Assembly: GCA_001602455.1 (NCBI GenBank)
Contig: CP012157.1
Location: forward strand, 2,475,733 to 2,539,732
Direction: 5' to 3'
Length of the DNA: 64,000 bases
Origin: Betaproteobacteria bacterium UKL13-2
GTDB taxonomy: Bacteria; Pseudomonadota; Gammaproteobacteria; Burkholderiales; Usitatibacteraceae
The notes beneath the pieces are model-generated. The model saw only the letters and a program-made list of their open reading frames with translations, did not search any database and was not told where the DNA came from. Of this stretch, positions 44,127 to 54,095 are shown one piece after another. Numbering within the stretch: the first letter of the stretch is position 1; each line of letters opens with the position of its first letter. A program made the translations under genes and the position numbers.

Positions 44127-45752
44127 CTAGCGGCCCATATCTAGAAGTGTTTGAAAGATGGTCTGCGCCGCTGCGATCACTTTGGCCGACGCTTGATAGG
44201 CCTGCTGGTATCGAATCAGATTTGCGGCCTCTTCGTCGAGGTTCACGCCTGAGACCGATGACTGGTCGGCGAGCGCCTGCTGGGACAGCTTATCGTTGAT
44301 CGACGCACTGATCTCTAAACCTTGTGTCACGGTTCCAACCTTCGCCGTAATCTCGCCGAAGGCCTGCGCAAAGGTCAGGCCACCGAGAACCGTCTGATCC
44401 GCAATCTGGGCGAGCAAGAGCGCGTTGCGATTGTCACCGACTGCATTAGACTGCCCGAATGCCAAGAGCTTCGGATCAGTGAAGCCCATTTGCAGTCCCG
44501 CGGCCGCATTTCGTACTGGCTGCAACTGAAAGCTGTCGCCGGGGTTGGGCGTACCGGCAAGTGAGATCGTGAGACCATCGACCGTTGCCGGTAACCCAGC
44601 CGTCACGGTCTGACTCCCATCTTGGAGACGGGTAATGGCGTAGTTCGTCCCATCAAAGTCGATCCGATAGTCACTTGGCTTAATCGCCGAAGAAGTGGAG
44701 ACCGCAACCGATACGGCACCGCTACCCGTGTTCAGTGAGCTCGGATAGGCGACGGGACTGGGCAAGGTGAATAACGACGTACCCGTCGCGCCGTACATGT
44801 TCGTGCCACCGACGTGAACAGCATTGAATTGGGCTGCAATTGCTGTTGCAAGGCGGCCGAGTTCATTTTTAGCGTCAACCAGATTGATATCGCGGAACTT
44901 CATCTGCCCTGCAAGTGCGCCCCCGGACAAACTTGACGCGCTCAGCGTGATATCGCCGTTACCCGAGGCGCTGGTGGAACGTACGCCGACGAGCTGACGT
45001 TGCGGATCTGCCGGATCAAAACTAATGCTAAGTGGCGCGGGTGTATTGCCCATGACTAGGGCAATGCCACTCGACAAAAATACATTCAAGCTGCCATCCG
45101 ATTGCGCGAGCGTCGACACGCCCACCTGCTCGTTTAGTTGCCGCAGCATCTCATCACGCTGGTCGAGCAGATCGTTCGGTATCTGGCCGGTGCCCTGACC
45201 GAGTGCGATGGCATCATTCAGCCGACCAATTTTCTGCGCCAGCGTATTGATTTGGGAAACCGTAGCACGGATACCAAGATCGACATTCCTGCCTTGCTCG
45301 TCGAGTAAACCAACGGTTTGATTCAAGCGCGTGCTAAGTCCCTGCCCCGACGAAATGACTGCGCCGCGTGCTGCCATATCCGCAGGACGCGAGGACGCTT
45401 CGGTCAGACTTGTGAAAAACTGATCCATCGCGGCACCAACACCGATGTCGTCAACCGCAAACAACTTGTCCACCGCCTTCATGAGAGTCGACTGCGCCGA
45501 CGCCTCAGCGCTTTGTGACTGCGTAAACTGCACCTGCGCGTTTATCTGATCGCTGTAAGCGCGACGAATGGTCTCCACTGCGACGCCGCGACCAATAAAA
45601 CCTGCGCCCGAAAACTGACCGGGCATATTCGTCTGCACCGCCTGCTGCTTTGAATAGCCGGGCGTGTTGACGTTGGAAATATTGTGACTCGTTGCATTGA
45701 TGGCCGCATACGCGGCGGCCAATCCAGATGCCCCTACACTCAACAGTGTCAT
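44127..45752 (-). CDS. flgK: flagellar hook-associated protein FlgK (HAP1)
   Basis: 541 aa. The N-terminus S-V-G-A-S-G-L-A-A-A-Y-A-A-I-N with N-I-S-N-V-N-T-P-G-Y-S is diagnostic; the C-terminus has S-G-V-N-L-D-E-E-A-A-N-L-I-R-Y-Q-Q-A-Y-Q-A-S-A. It forms the first junction ring on the hook. AGG-type ribosome site; flgL follows by 26 bp. Confidence 0.95.
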   Translation of the reverse strand: MTLLSVGASGLAAAYAAINATSHNISNVNTPGYSKQQAVQTNMPGQFSGAGFIGRGVAVETIRRAYSDQINAQVQFTQSQSAEASAQSTLMKAVDKLFAVDDIGVGAAMDQFFTSLTEASSRPADMAARGAVISSGQGLSTRLNQTVGLLDEQGRNVDLGIRATVSQINTLAQKIGRLNDAIALGQGTGQIPNDLLDQRDEMLRQLNEQVGVSTLAQSDGSLNVFLSSGIALVMGNTPAPLSISFDPADPQRQLVGVRSTSASGNGDITLSASSLSGGALAGQMKFRDINLVDAKNELGRLATAIAAQFNAVHVGGTNMYGATGTSLFTLPSPVAYPSSLNTGSGAVSVAVSTSSAIKPSDYRIDFDGTNYAITRLQDGSQTVTAGLPATVDGLTISLAGTPNPGDSFQLQPVRNAAAGLQMGFTDPKLLAFGQSNAVGDNRNALLLAQIADQTVLGGLTFAQAFGEITAKVGTVTQGLEISASINDKLSQQALADQSSVSGVNLDEEAANLIRYQQAYQASAKVIAAAQTIFQTLLDMGR

Positions 45753-45826
45753 GTCCTATTACCTCTAGTCGTTAGTCGTTAGCCATTAGCACTAGCAGCA
45801 CTGGCAGCACTGACGCCATCACGCCA

Positions 45827-46996
45827 CTACGCTTGATTCAGGCCGCTACCGTGGGTCGAATTGGACGACTTCGACTTCGCAATGGCAATAACATGGTTGA
45901 TCGTTCGCGAAAGCTTTTCCGCGTAGCGAGGATCAGTCGCATATCCCGCCCGCTGGAGTGACCCGGCAAAGCCTTCTACGGTTGTACTATTGGTGGCGAC
46001 CGCCGCATAACGCGGATTTTTGGTCATCAGTGCTGCGTAATCCTTGAACGACTCCGCATACGAAGAGTAAGCGCGAAATTTTTCGACTTGCTGCCGCGGC
46101 ACACCGTTGATGTATTCCGTCGTCACCACATTGACGGATGGACCGCTCCAATTTGCACCCGCTTTGATACCAAACAAATTGTGACTCGGCGTGCCATCGG
46201 GATAACGTATTTCACGTCTTCCCCAACCTGACTCCAGTGCGGCTTGACCCAACATGAATTTGGCCGGGATTCCAACTGCCTCGGCAGCCTCAGCGGCATG
46301 ACTCTTCATACGATCAAAAAATGCTGTCGCCTTGTCCACAACACGCTCCCCCACACGCTCCCCCACACGTTCCCTCATATGCTCACCAACACGCTCACTG
46401 GCACGTCTAGTCACATTACCGACATTCACCTCTAGACTCGTTGAGCCCGCGTTATCGCTTCGCTTCGCCAGAAACGCCCTGCGCGCCGCAAACGAGAGCG
46501 TATCTTGGTCTGCTCGCGATGTGCCAATCTTGCCAAAGCCGTTGTTGTCCGCAAACCTTACAGAAAGGGTACGCTCACCGCTCGTACCCGCCGTCCCCAG
46601 CCGATCCACTCCCCGCTTTGACGTTGCTTCATTCGCCGCTGCGCCGTGACCAACAGCCGCCTTGCTTGCAATCGGCTTTTGATCCGCGACAGCACCTAAC
46701 TGACGCGCAATGACATCTGCTAATCCGGTTCCCCGTGCGGCCATTTTTTGCGCAAGTTGCTGGTCTAGCATGCCGGTGTACATATCGCCCGAGCTTGAAT
46801 TCATGAAGCCTTCTTTGGGTGAGGCATCGCGCATCGACTTCATCAGCATATTCATAAACAGCACTTCAAACTGCTTGGCGGTTTCGCGAATCGCGCCCGC
46901 ACGCTGCGCACCGTCTGCGCCGGCAGACCGCTTAAGGTCTGCTAGCGCCTTTGCATCGAATGCGAGTGTCTGATCGCTTGCGGAAATGTTGTTCAT
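45827..46996 (-). CDS. flgJ: flagellar rod assembly protein / muramidase FlgJ
   Basis: 389 aa, longer than the usual ~310-330. N-terminal rod-cap domain (about 15-100: A-K-Q-F-E-V-L-F-M-N-M-L-M-K-S-M-R), C-terminal glucosaminidase-type peptidoglycan hydrolase (about 225-375) with the catalytic Glu in A-A-L-E-S-G-W-G (Glu255). Extra length lies in the linker (100-220), including R-V-G-E repeats (201-219) encoded by 12-bp tandem DNA at 46340-46400. It opens peptidoglycan for the rod. Confidence 0.93.
   Translation of the reverse strand: MNNISASDQTLAFDAKALADLKRSAGADGAQRAGAIRETAKQFEVLFMNMLMKSMRDASPKEGFMNSSSGDMYTGMLDQQLAQKMAARGTGLADVIARQLGAVADQKPIASKAAVGHGAAANEATSKRGVDRLGTAGTSGERTLSVRFADNNGFGKIGTSRADQDTLSFAARRAFLAKRSDNAGSTSLEVNVGNVTRRASERVGEHMRERVGERVGERVVDKATAFFDRMKSHAAEAAEAVGIPAKFMLGQAALESGWGRREIRYPDGTPSHNLFGIKAGANWSGPSVNVVTTEYINGVPRQQVEKFRAYSSYAESFKDYAALMTKNPRYAAVATNSTTVEGFAGSLQRAGYATDPRYAEKLSRTINHVIAIAKSKSSNSTHGSGLNQA
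46340..46400. repeat. 12-bp tandem repeats within flgJ linker
   Basis: ACACGCTCCCCC-like units, about five, decaying rightward; encode R-V-G-E on the minus strand. Confidence 0.75.
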
Positions 46997-47010
46997 GGTA
47001 GCGCTCGGCT

Positions 47011-48150
47011 CTAGATAACTTCTAGCTCGGCTTTAAGTGAACCTGCCGACTTCATTGCCTGCAATATCGCCAACAGGTCTTGTGGCGTCACGCCGATTGA
47101 ATTTAGCGCCTTAACGACGTCCGAAAGCTTGGTGCCGCCTTCGAGCAGCAAGACCTGTCCAGGGTCTTGCTTAATCGAGATATCCGCTTTCTCACTTGCA
47201 ACCGTTTGCCCTTGGCTGAATGGTGCTGGCTGGCTCACCAGCGGGGTCGAACTAATGGTCACCGACAAATTGCCATGCGACACGGCGCAAGGCTCCAGTG
47301 TGACCATTCGATTCATGACCACCGAACCGGTTCGTGCATTAATGACAATGCGTGCTGGCGGTAGCACACTCTCAACCTCAAGGTTCTCGAGGTCGGCCAT
47401 GAATGCCACGCGTTCATTAGATGTCTGTGGCACCTTGACTTGAATAACACGGCCATCTAAGGCGTTTGCCGTCCCAGCCCCCATGCGGCGGTTCACCGCC
47501 TCGGCCAGCTTGGTCGCGGTCGAAAAATCGGTCGAGTTCAATTCAAGCTGGAGCGATTCAGAAGTCGCAAACGGTGATGCGACGGCTCGCTCAACCGTCG
47601 CCCCCGCAGGAATTCGCCCTGCATTGAGCTGATTGATTTGAACCTTACTACCGCCAGCCGCAGCACCTGCACCCGCAATAATCACATTGCCTTGCGCCAT
47701 TGCATAAATTTGCCCGTCGGCACCTTTCAACGGGGTCAATAGCAGCGTACCGCCACGCAGGGACTTTGCATTACCTAGCGACGACACTGTGACGTCAATT
47801 TGCTGTCCTGGCTTTGCAAACGCTGGCAAGGTCGAGGTAAGCATCACTGCGGCCACATTCCGAAGCTGTAGGCTGGTTCCGGGCGGTAGCTGAACACCGA
47901 GCTGCGACAACATATTTGTGAGACTTTGAACGGTGAATGGTGTCTGTGTTGTCTGATCACCCGAGCCATCGAGCCCCACCACCAAGCCATATCCAATCAG
48001 TTGATTGCTTCGCACGCCCTGCACAGTGGCAATATCTTTGATGCGCTCTGCATATGCCACTGGCGACCTTGCACTGAGAGCCATCAGCATAATCGCCGCG
48101 AGCAAGAAGAAATGCATCAATTTTTTGGGTGTCAACATAGCAATAATCAA
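47011..48150 (-). CDS. flgI: flagellar P-ring protein FlgI
   Basis: 379 aa. Signal peptide about 1-34 ending V-A-Y-A, then E-R-I-K-D-I-A-T-V-Q-G-V-R-S-N-Q-L-I-G-Y-G-L-V-V-G-L, the family signature, and T-P-Q-D-L-L-A-I-L-Q-A-M near the end. Forms the periplasmic P ring around the rod. Overlaps the flgH end by 4 bp; an internal ATG four codons in could also be the start. Confidence 0.95.
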   Translation of the reverse strand: MIIAMLTPKKLMHFFLLAAIMLMALSARSPVAYAERIKDIATVQGVRSNQLIGYGLVVGLDGSGDQTTQTPFTVQSLTNMLSQLGVQLPPGTSLQLRNVAAVMLTSTLPAFAKPGQQIDVTVSSLGNAKSLRGGTLLLTPLKGADGQIYAMAQGNVIIAGAGAAAGGSKVQINQLNAGRIPAGATVERAVASPFATSESLQLELNSTDFSTATKLAEAVNRRMGAGTANALDGRVIQVKVPQTSNERVAFMADLENLEVESVLPPARIVINARTGSVVMNRMVTLEPCAVSHGNLSVTISSTPLVSQPAPFSQGQTVASEKADISIKQDPGQVLLLEGGTKLSDVVKALNSIGVTPQDLLAILQAMKSAGSLKAELEVI

Positions 48151-48923
48151 AACGGAAATACGTTAAGAAAAAATCGTTGAAGCCAACCCATGCGCTGCGC
48201 TTCGTCAATATAGCCCTTGCCGCGATACTCCAAGCGCGCATCTGCGACCTGCGATGACTGAACAACATTGCCCGCCTGGATGGTCAGCGGGTTAACCACA
48301 CCGGAGAATCGAATGGTCTCGGTGTTATGGTTAATGCCGATCTGTTTTTCGCCCGCGACGACTAGATTTCCATTTGGCAAAGCGCTGACGACTGTGACCG
48401 TCAATGTGCCCGAAAAGGTGTTGTCATTAGCTGTCTCGCCTTTGCCTTCAAACGTATTCGCCCCATTCGCAGCAATCTGCGCGCCAAGGAAAGACTTACC
48501 CGGCATCCCTGCAAGCGTCGGAACGCCAGCCTTGGTGTCGGACGTCTTCGCAGAGCTCGATTTTGAAGAGCGTGATGCGCTCGTCTTCTCGACAATTGCG
48601 ATTGTCAAAATGTCACCAACGCGCCCAGGCTTTTGGTCTTCAAAGAGCGGCCGCGAGGCATTCGCGACTTGAAAAATGGCGCCATTCAATACGATTTGAG
48701 GAACATTTTGTTGCGGCGTAGTCGATGTGGGAATTTTGATATCCACACGGGGTTCAATATGCGAGCAGCCGACCACCAAGGATGAAAATAAGACCACAAA
48801 CATCAGCGTCAGCGCAGAGCGGGCGAGCAAACGCCAGACACTAAAAAGATTGTCTTCGTCTTTAGACTTGTGAAATTTGATGGAGTGCTCGGACCGCGAA
48901 AAGTGGGATGGCATGCTGGTCAT
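48147..48923 (-). CDS. flgH: flagellar L-ring lipoprotein FlgH
   Basis: 258 aa. Lipobox L-V-V-G-C (Cys53) after an unusually long ~30-residue polar N-region, so it is lipid-anchored in the outer membrane. Core motifs F-E-D-Q-K-P-G-R-V-G-D-I-L-T-I, and G-x-V-N-P-L-T-I-Q-A-G-N and V-A-D-A-R-L-E-Y-R-G-K-G near the end. Forms the L ring. A long gap to flgG upstream is filled by a family A element. Confidence 0.94.
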   Translation of the reverse strand: MTSMPSHFSRSEHSIKFHKSKDEDNLFSVWRLLARSALTLMFVVLFSSLVVGCSHIEPRVDIKIPTSTTPQQNVPQIVLNGAIFQVANASRPLFEDQKPGRVGDILTIAIVEKTSASRSSKSSSAKTSDTKAGVPTLAGMPGKSFLGAQIAANGANTFEGKGETANDNTFSGTLTVTVVSALPNGNLVVAGEKQIGINHNTETIRFSGVVNPLTIQAGNVVQSSQVADARLEYRGKGYIDEAQRMGWLQRFFLNVFPF

Positions 48924-49060
48924 TCCTGTTCAATTCATATTAGAACTTTAGCCAGCGCGGCAATAATTCAAGAGCGGATAAGCAGGGAAATTAGCCAGTG
49001 ATTTTCTGCTTTGACATCGACGATGGCACAAGCATTGCGCATCCGATGATCGGCCCTGCT

Positions 49061-49384
49061 TAGCCTGAACACTTGATGGTGGCTCGTTCGAAAGCCGGTC
49101 AGCAGGTGAACGGGCGAGCAATTTTTTGCCTGACCGACCACTGCATCGCCAGCCATGTTTGCCAAATACGTACGGGAGGAGGGCGCGTGTTTATCAACTG
49201 CGATGGCAAATACGGTGCCGTCCAATTTGCCGTCCAATTTGCCGTCCGATTTGCTGTCCAATCACCCGAGAGCGAACGTGCAGCCCGCATCCACGGCAAG
49301 AGAGAAACGAGCCAAATTGGTTTGCCAATCGCCCAGCGGCAACATCCTTCGACGCTGCGGGCGACCCATGAAATGTTCAGGTTA
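49061..49384. repeat. long family A element (324 bp) inside the flg operon
   Basis: Left end TAGCCTGAACACTTGATGG, right end CCCATGAAATGTTCAGGTTA. It contains the TTTTTTGCCTGACCGACCAC block, the GTTTGCCAAATACGT block, four 12-bp units (GCCGTCCAATTT, 49217-49264) and a CGGCAACATCCTTCGACGC block. The copy at 58163-58461 is its inverse. It fills the 476-bp gap between flgG and flgH. Small frames inside it are not genes. Confidence 0.8.
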
Positions 49385-49399
49385 GTGCGGTGAGCGCGA

Positions 49400-50182
49400 T
49401 TAGAGCTGCGCGAGTCGCTGCAGCATTTCATCTGACGTCTTGATTGCCTTTGAGTTGATTTCATAGGCGCGCTGAGTTTGAATCATTGACACGAGCTCTT
49501 CGACGACGTTGACGTTAGATGTTTCAACGTATCCCTGACTCAGGGTTCCATGTCCGCTGACACCAGGATTTGCGGTGTTCGGCGTGCCTGATGAAGCGGT
49601 TTCGAGATATAAGTTTTGGCCCACCGCCGATAAACCGGTCGGGTTCACAAAGTTTGCCAACTGAATTGTGCCAACCTGAGTCGATGCCGCGCTGCCTGGC
49701 AACGTCACGGACACCGTCCCATCCTGTGCAATCGTGACCGACTGCGCCGTAGGCGGGATCGTCATGGCGGGAATCAGCGGGTAGCCATTTGAGGTCACGA
49801 GCTGCCCCTGTGCATCCAACCGGAATGAACCATCGCGGGTGTAGCCAGTTGTTCCATCCGGCATCTGGACCTGAAAAAAACCGTTGCCATTGATCGCCAT
49901 GTCAAGGTTGTTACTGGTCTGCTGTAAATTACCCTGTGAAAACACTCTCGATGTGGCCACTGGCCTCACGCCGGTGCCGACCTGTAGACCCGTCGGCAAA
50001 TTTGTCTGCTGTGACGACTGCGCACCGGGTTGTCGAATGTTTTGATACAGCAAATCTTCAAACACCGCTTTTGAACGCTTAAAGCCAGATGTATTGACGT
50101 TGGCAAGGTTATTAGCCAGCACGTCCATCTGAGTTTGTTGTGCATCAAGGCCTGTTTTTGATATCCAAAGTGATCTGATCAT
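49400..50182 (-). CDS. flgG: flagellar distal rod protein FlgG
   Basis: 260 aa, the canonical FlgG length. N-terminal [16 protein letters not shown] and [13 protein letters not shown]-terminal [22 protein letters not shown]. Builds the distal rod passing through the P and L rings. Confidence 0.96.
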   Translation of the reverse strand: MIRSLWISKTGLDAQQTQMDVLANNLANVNTSGFKRSKAVFEDLLYQNIRQPGAQSSQQTNLPTGLQVGTGVRPVATSRVFSQGNLQQTSNNLDMAINGNGFFQVQMPDGTTGYTRDGSFRLDAQGQLVTSNGYPLIPAMTIPPTAQSVTIAQDGTVSVTLPGSAASTQVGTIQLANFVNPTGLSAVGQNLYLETASSGTPNTANPGVSGHGTLSQGYVETSNVNVVEELVSMIQTQRAYEINSKAIKTSDEMLQRLAQL

Positions 50183-50237
50183 GATGGCTCCTATGCCAAT
50201 GACTATTGAAAATTTTCGCTTGCCGGTTAGGATGAGA

Positions 50238-50984
50238 TTAGCTATTCGGCTGCAAGAGTTTCGACGAGTCCCGCGAATTCGTTTCTGCGTTGTTGATAGA
50301 TTTCATCGTCATTTCGTACTGTCGTGCCAGCGCGATCATTCCCACCATCGTCTCAATAACATTGACGTTTGAGGATTCAAGGGCACCACGAACGACTCGT
50401 ACGCTAGGGTCTGCGTCCGCCGCACCACCCCCGTTTAAGCGAAACAAGCCATCCGTGTCTTTCGCCAGCGTTTCGGTGGGAGGGTTGACTAATTTGATGC
50501 GGCCAAGCGTATTGCCGGTTCGTGCATTGCCCGCGACGAACGCGCTAATCGTACCGTCGCGACCAATCTCGATCTTGGCGTTTTCGGGAACCGTAATTGG
50601 CCCGCCATCACCGAGGACGGTTAGCCCAGAGCGGGTACGCAAGATGCCATCGCCGCCAACATCAAAACTACCATTTCGCGTATAGCCTTCGCGTCCATCG
50701 CGCCCCTCAACCGCAATGAAGCCATCTCCTTCGACCGCCACATCGAGATCACGTCCGGTTTCCTGAATCGCCCCCTTAGTGAAGTCGGCACCCGGCGTGG
50801 TGGACACGACACTGATCCGCGAGTTCAGTGTGCCGGTGTTGCCTTGCAGGGGCACGGCGCGCATTGCATCGAGGTCTGCGCGAAAACCCGTGGTCGAGGC
50901 GTTCGCGAGATTGTTCGCCATCGTCTCCTGCCGCGTCATCAACTGACGCGCTCCCGCCATTGCGGTGTAAATCATTCGATCCAT
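50238..50984 (-). CDS. flgF: flagellar proximal rod protein FlgF
   Basis: 248 aa. Starts [12 protein letters not shown], with [12 protein letters not shown] and the C-terminal [22 protein letters not shown] component of the rod between FlgB/FlgC and FlgG. 55 bp before flgG. Confidence 0.95.
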   Translation of the reverse strand: MDRMIYTAMAGARQLMTRQETMANNLANASTTGFRADLDAMRAVPLQGNTGTLNSRISVVSTTPGADFTKGAIQETGRDLDVAVEGDGFIAVEGRDGREGYTRNGSFDVGGDGILRTRSGLTVLGDGGPITVPENAKIEIGRDGTISAFVAGNARTGNTLGRIKLVNPPTETLAKDTDGLFRLNGGGAADADPSVRVVRGALESSNVNVIETMVGMIALARQYEMTMKSINNAETNSRDSSKLLQPNS

Positions 50985-51031
50985 ATCAAACCTGCCCCTT
51001 TAAGCGCCTTCCGAATTAGCCGCGAGTTAAC

Positions 51032-52255
51032 CTATCGCAGATTCACCAGCGTCTGCAACACTTGATCTTGAGTCTTGATGGTTTGCGCGTTGGCCTGATA
51101 ATTTCGTTGAGCGGTAATCATGTTGACCAGTTCAGCGGTGAGGTCGACGTTTGACTCTTCGATCGCGCCCGACTGCAACATACCCAGATTTGAAGCCCCT
51201 GGCGTGCCGATCAGTGGTGAACCTGATGCAGACGACTCGACCCATTGGTTTCCGCCCATCGGCGACAGGCCTTGCATATTGGCAAAAGTGACCAGCGCGA
51301 TCTGACCTTGAATTTGCGATTGTCCGTTGGAATAACGTCCCATAATGACGCCGCTTTCATCGACGGCGAGACCGGTCAGTTTTCCAGCAGCGTATCCATC
51401 TTGTGTCGCCGCATTCAAACTAAATGCGCTGCCAAATTGTGTTGTGCCGGTAAAGTCAATCGGCAAGGCAGCCGGGAAAGTTGCGCCATTATTCGCAACC
51501 AGCGCAACGGTAAACGGCACCGCCGAGGCTGTTGTATCCAAGGTGCCGTCAGCATTAAACGTCAATTGCCCGATAGTACCGGTGCCTACCTGGGTACCAT
51601 CGAGAGTGGCATAAACATCCCATTGGTTCGCCGTGGCAGTTTTGACCAAGTAAGTCGAAAATGCATGCGCGTTGCCTTGGCTGTCATAGATATTGATCGA
51701 GGTTGCGCTGGAGTATGTCGAAGCGTCCGTCGGCAAAAACGCGCCTGTCGGGACGGTTTTACGCGAATCCAAATTCATCAACATCGATAATTGTGAGGTG
51801 GGCTTTGGCGCAATATCAGATGCCGAAATTTGGAGATCAGCCGGTGCGCCAGTCGTAAGGCGACCCGTTGCATCGACCGGAAAACCATTGACGCGCGCAC
51901 CCGTACCCGTCACCACATAGCCGTTCTTATCAATTTGGAATTGACCGTTCCGCGTGTAGGCAATCGCGCCGTTGTTGGACACCCGGAACATACCGCCACC
52001 ATTGATCGCAATATCAAGCGGACTATTGGTGGTCGTGATGTTCCCTTGCGAGAACTGTTGGGACACGCTGCTGGTGGTCACACCAAGCCCCACCGTGGCA
52101 CGGCCAGCCGATGCCAACGTATTTGCGTACAAGTCGGCAAATTCTGCGCGGCCTTGTTTGAAGCCGACAGTGTTCGCATTTGCGACGTTATTACTAATCA
52201 CATCGAGGTTGCGCGCTGCTGCGTTTAAACCAGAAAGACCTTGTTGAAAGCTCAT
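51032..52255 (-). CDS. flgE: flagellar hook protein FlgE
   Basis: 407 aa, a usual proteobacterial hook length. N-terminal F-Q-Q-G-L-S-G-L-N-A-A-A and S-N-N-V-A-N-A-N-T-V-G-F-K; C-terminal E-E-S-N-V-D-L-T-A-E-L-V-N-M-I-T-A-Q-R-N-Y-Q-A-N. The central ~270 residues form the variable outer hook domains. Polymerises under the FlgD cap. Confidence 0.96.
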   Translation of the reverse strand: MSFQQGLSGLNAAARNLDVISNNVANANTVGFKQGRAEFADLYANTLASAGRATVGLGVTTSSVSQQFSQGNITTTNSPLDIAINGGGMFRVSNNGAIAYTRNGQFQIDKNGYVVTGTGARVNGFPVDATGRLTTGAPADLQISASDIAPKPTSQLSMLMNLDSRKTVPTGAFLPTDASTYSSATSINIYDSQGNAHAFSTYLVKTATANQWDVYATLDGTQVGTGTIGQLTFNADGTLDTTASAVPFTVALVANNGATFPAALPIDFTGTTQFGSAFSLNAATQDGYAAGKLTGLAVDESGVIMGRYSNGQSQIQGQIALVTFANMQGLSPMGGNQWVESSASGSPLIGTPGASNLGMLQSGAIEESNVDLTAELVNMITAQRNYQANAQTIKTQDQVLQTLVNLR

Positions 52256-52306
52256 ATTCGACTCCGGACAAAATTAAATTTGAAATGACGATTGAATCGG
52301 TGTGGA

Positions 52307-52969
52307 CTACAAAATAGTTTTGATGGCATCAAGAGAAATGATGCTGCCACCGGCGAGGCTAAGGCGCGGTCCTGACGCATTTGGAATCACACCAGCAATA
52401 CGATCAACAGCAAAAGTCGTCAGATTGCCGGTCTGTCCGCCTGCTGTTCCAGTGACGGTAAATGTGTAATTTCCTGGAGCAGCTTTTCCTGTCGTGGTCG
52501 TTCCGTCCCAGGTAAACGTTTGGATGCCGCTGGTATTGGACTGCGCCAGGGTGGCAATGACAGCGCCCTGCGTATTACGCACTTCAACTTTGACGTTCGT
52601 CATTCCTTGCGGGACTTCATAAGCGCCGCGAGCCGGCGTCTCCCCACCGACCGTCAAGCCATTGCCGTCGATCATGACATCTTTGCCAGCGAGTGAGCCT
52701 GCCTGCATGATCTGGATTTGATTGAGCATCGCACCCATCGTGCCGTTTAGCTTTTCGATTCCCTGCACAGTACTTACTTGCGCCATTTGACTCGTCACTT
52801 GCGCGTTATCGAGCGGGTTCAGTGGATCTTGGTTCTTCAATTGGGCAACGAGCAGCGTCAGAAATCGATCGCCTTGCTCGGCTGCACTGTTAGACTTAAA
52901 TGATGCCGTGCCACTCCCCGTGGCGGAGGCTGACGTAGCTTTGGAAATACCTGCCAGATCAATTGACAT
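52307..52969 (-). CDS. flgD: flagellar hook cap / scaffolding protein FlgD
   Basis: 220 aa. N-terminal disordered export region, then F-L-T-L-L-V-A-Q-L-K-N-Q-D-P-L-N-P-L-D-N (about 35-55), the family signature; the C-terminal half has the FlgD Ig/tudor fold with F-T-W-D-G-T-T. Required for hook polymerisation. 51 bp before flgE. Confidence 0.95.
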   Translation of the reverse strand: MSIDLAGISKATSASATGSGTASFKSNSAAEQGDRFLTLLVAQLKNQDPLNPLDNAQVTSQMAQVSTVQGIEKLNGTMGAMLNQIQIMQAGSLAGKDVMIDGNGLTVGGETPARGAYEVPQGMTNVKVEVRNTQGAVIATLAQSNTSGIQTFTWDGTTTTGKAAPGNYTFTVTGTAGGQTGNLTTFAVDRIAGVIPNASGPRLSLAGGSIISLDAIKTIL

Positions 52970-52978
52970 AAAGACTCC

Positions 52979-53389
52979 TTAACTGCCCATGGCAATTGTT
53001 TTTGCCAATAAGTTTTTTGTTGTGTTCATCACTTCGACGTTGTTTTGATATGCGCGAGATGCCTCGATCATGTTGACCATTTCGTCAATGACATTGACGT
53101 TCGGCATCGTGACATGACCGGACTCGTCGGCGAGTGGATTTTTAGGGTCATAAACCCTCCGGCCTTCTGCATCACTCTCAATGACCTGCGACACGCGCAC
53201 ACCGGCTGAGGCCTGATCGTTCGCATCGGCAAGCTGGGTTTGAAAGATGACTTGGCGGGCTTTGTAGGCTTTACCATCGGGGCCGGCGATACTGTCGGCG
53301 TTTGCCAAGTTCGATGCAATGGTGTTCAAACGAACGTTTTGTGCGGCGATAGCTGAACCAGAGACGCCAAATACTTTGAACAAAGACAT
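52979..53389 (-). CDS. flgC: flagellar proximal rod protein FlgC
   Basis: 136 aa. N-terminal F-G-V-S-G-S-A-I-A-A-Q and N-L-A-N-A-D-S; mid-region Y-K-A-R-Q-V-I-F-Q-T; C-terminal P-N-V-N-V-I-D-E-M-V-N-M-I-E-A-S-R-A-Y-Q-N-N-V. Part of the proximal rod. Confidence 0.95.
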   Translation of the reverse strand: MSLFKVFGVSGSAIAAQNVRLNTIASNLANADSIAGPDGKAYKARQVIFQTQLADANDQASAGVRVSQVIESDAEGRRVYDPKNPLADESGHVTMPNVNVIDEMVNMIEASRAYQNNVEVMNTTKNLLAKTIAMGS

Positions 53390-53426
53390 GATCGTGACTC
53401 GCTTTCTAGATTGAGGTCAATGTGCG

Positions 53427-53900
53427 CTACTGGCCATTGACAGCCATGCCCAGCGTCTTGATCTGGCCGTTCAGAAATCGTAGGGCAGCTTCGTAGCGAA
53501 CAGCGTTCTCCGCAAAATTAGCGGTTTCACGATGCACCTCAACGGTGTTGCCGTCGAATGAACCCTGTTCGGGCATCCGATACTGCAGCGGTGTGCCTTT
53601 ACCACTCAATCCACTCAATCCACTCAATCCACTCAATGAAATTGTCGACACGGCGCCGGTGGACATATGCCGTTCATCGCTTTTGGCTAAACTTCCCGCC
53701 CTTTCAGCCGATAGACTGGATGCGGTCGTACCGAGGTGCCGAGTCGCATCGCTCAGCGCCGCTTTGAAATTGAAGTCGCGCGCTTGGAACTGGGGGGTAT
53801 CCGCGTTCGCGATGTTTGACGCGATCACGCGCTGACGCTCGCTGCGAAGTTTTAGCGCCTCGGCGTTGAAATCGAATTGCGACGTAATTCTGTTCAGCAT
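53427..53900 (-). CDS. flgB: flagellar proximal rod protein FlgB
   Basis: 157 aa from ATG 53900, five bases after GGAG; another ATG directly precedes it and the frame extends to 53927. N-terminal V-I-A-S-N-I-A-N-A-D-T-P-Q-F-Q-A-R-D-F; C-terminal V-E-V-H-R-E-T-A-N-F-A-E-N-A-V-R-Y. A tandem L-S-G run (four units, DNA 53602-53638) enlarges the loop before Y-R-M-P. First gene of the flgB-L operon, divergent from flgA. Confidence 0.93.
   Translation of the reverse strand: MLNRITSQFDFNAEALKLRSERQRVIASNIANADTPQFQARDFNFKAALSDATRHLGTTASSLSAERAGSLAKSDERHMSTGAVSTISLSGLSGLSGLSGKGTPLQYRMPEQGSFDGNTVEVHRETANFAENAVRYEAALRFLNGQIKTLGMAVNGQ
53602..53638. repeat. 9-bp tandem repeats within flgB
   Basis: Four exact CCACTCAAT units encoding L-S-G on the minus strand; length change by whole units keeps frame. 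Confidence 0.85.
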
Positions 53901-54095
53901 CATCACTCCTTTGATCGACCGCCACAAACTGCCACAGACTTCAAATGCCGGGCGGTTACTGGGTGATGCCGATTATGGAGAGCGCCCAGATGTAATAACG
54001 GTCGAAAAGAGGCTCGATTGGCTGGTTATTCGGTGCTTCACGCGCACAAAGCCGCGATTAGACTGCCTCATCGATCAATCCCGGGCAGACCTAAG

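Noticed and set aside
49073-49464. Small open frames in the flgH-flgG gap
   Set aside because: They lie in a family A repeat, and an inverse copy at 58163 has similar chance frames.
53960-53980. GCCGATTA as a sigma-28 -10 element ahead of flgA
   Set aside because: No TAAA 15 bases upstream on the same strand.
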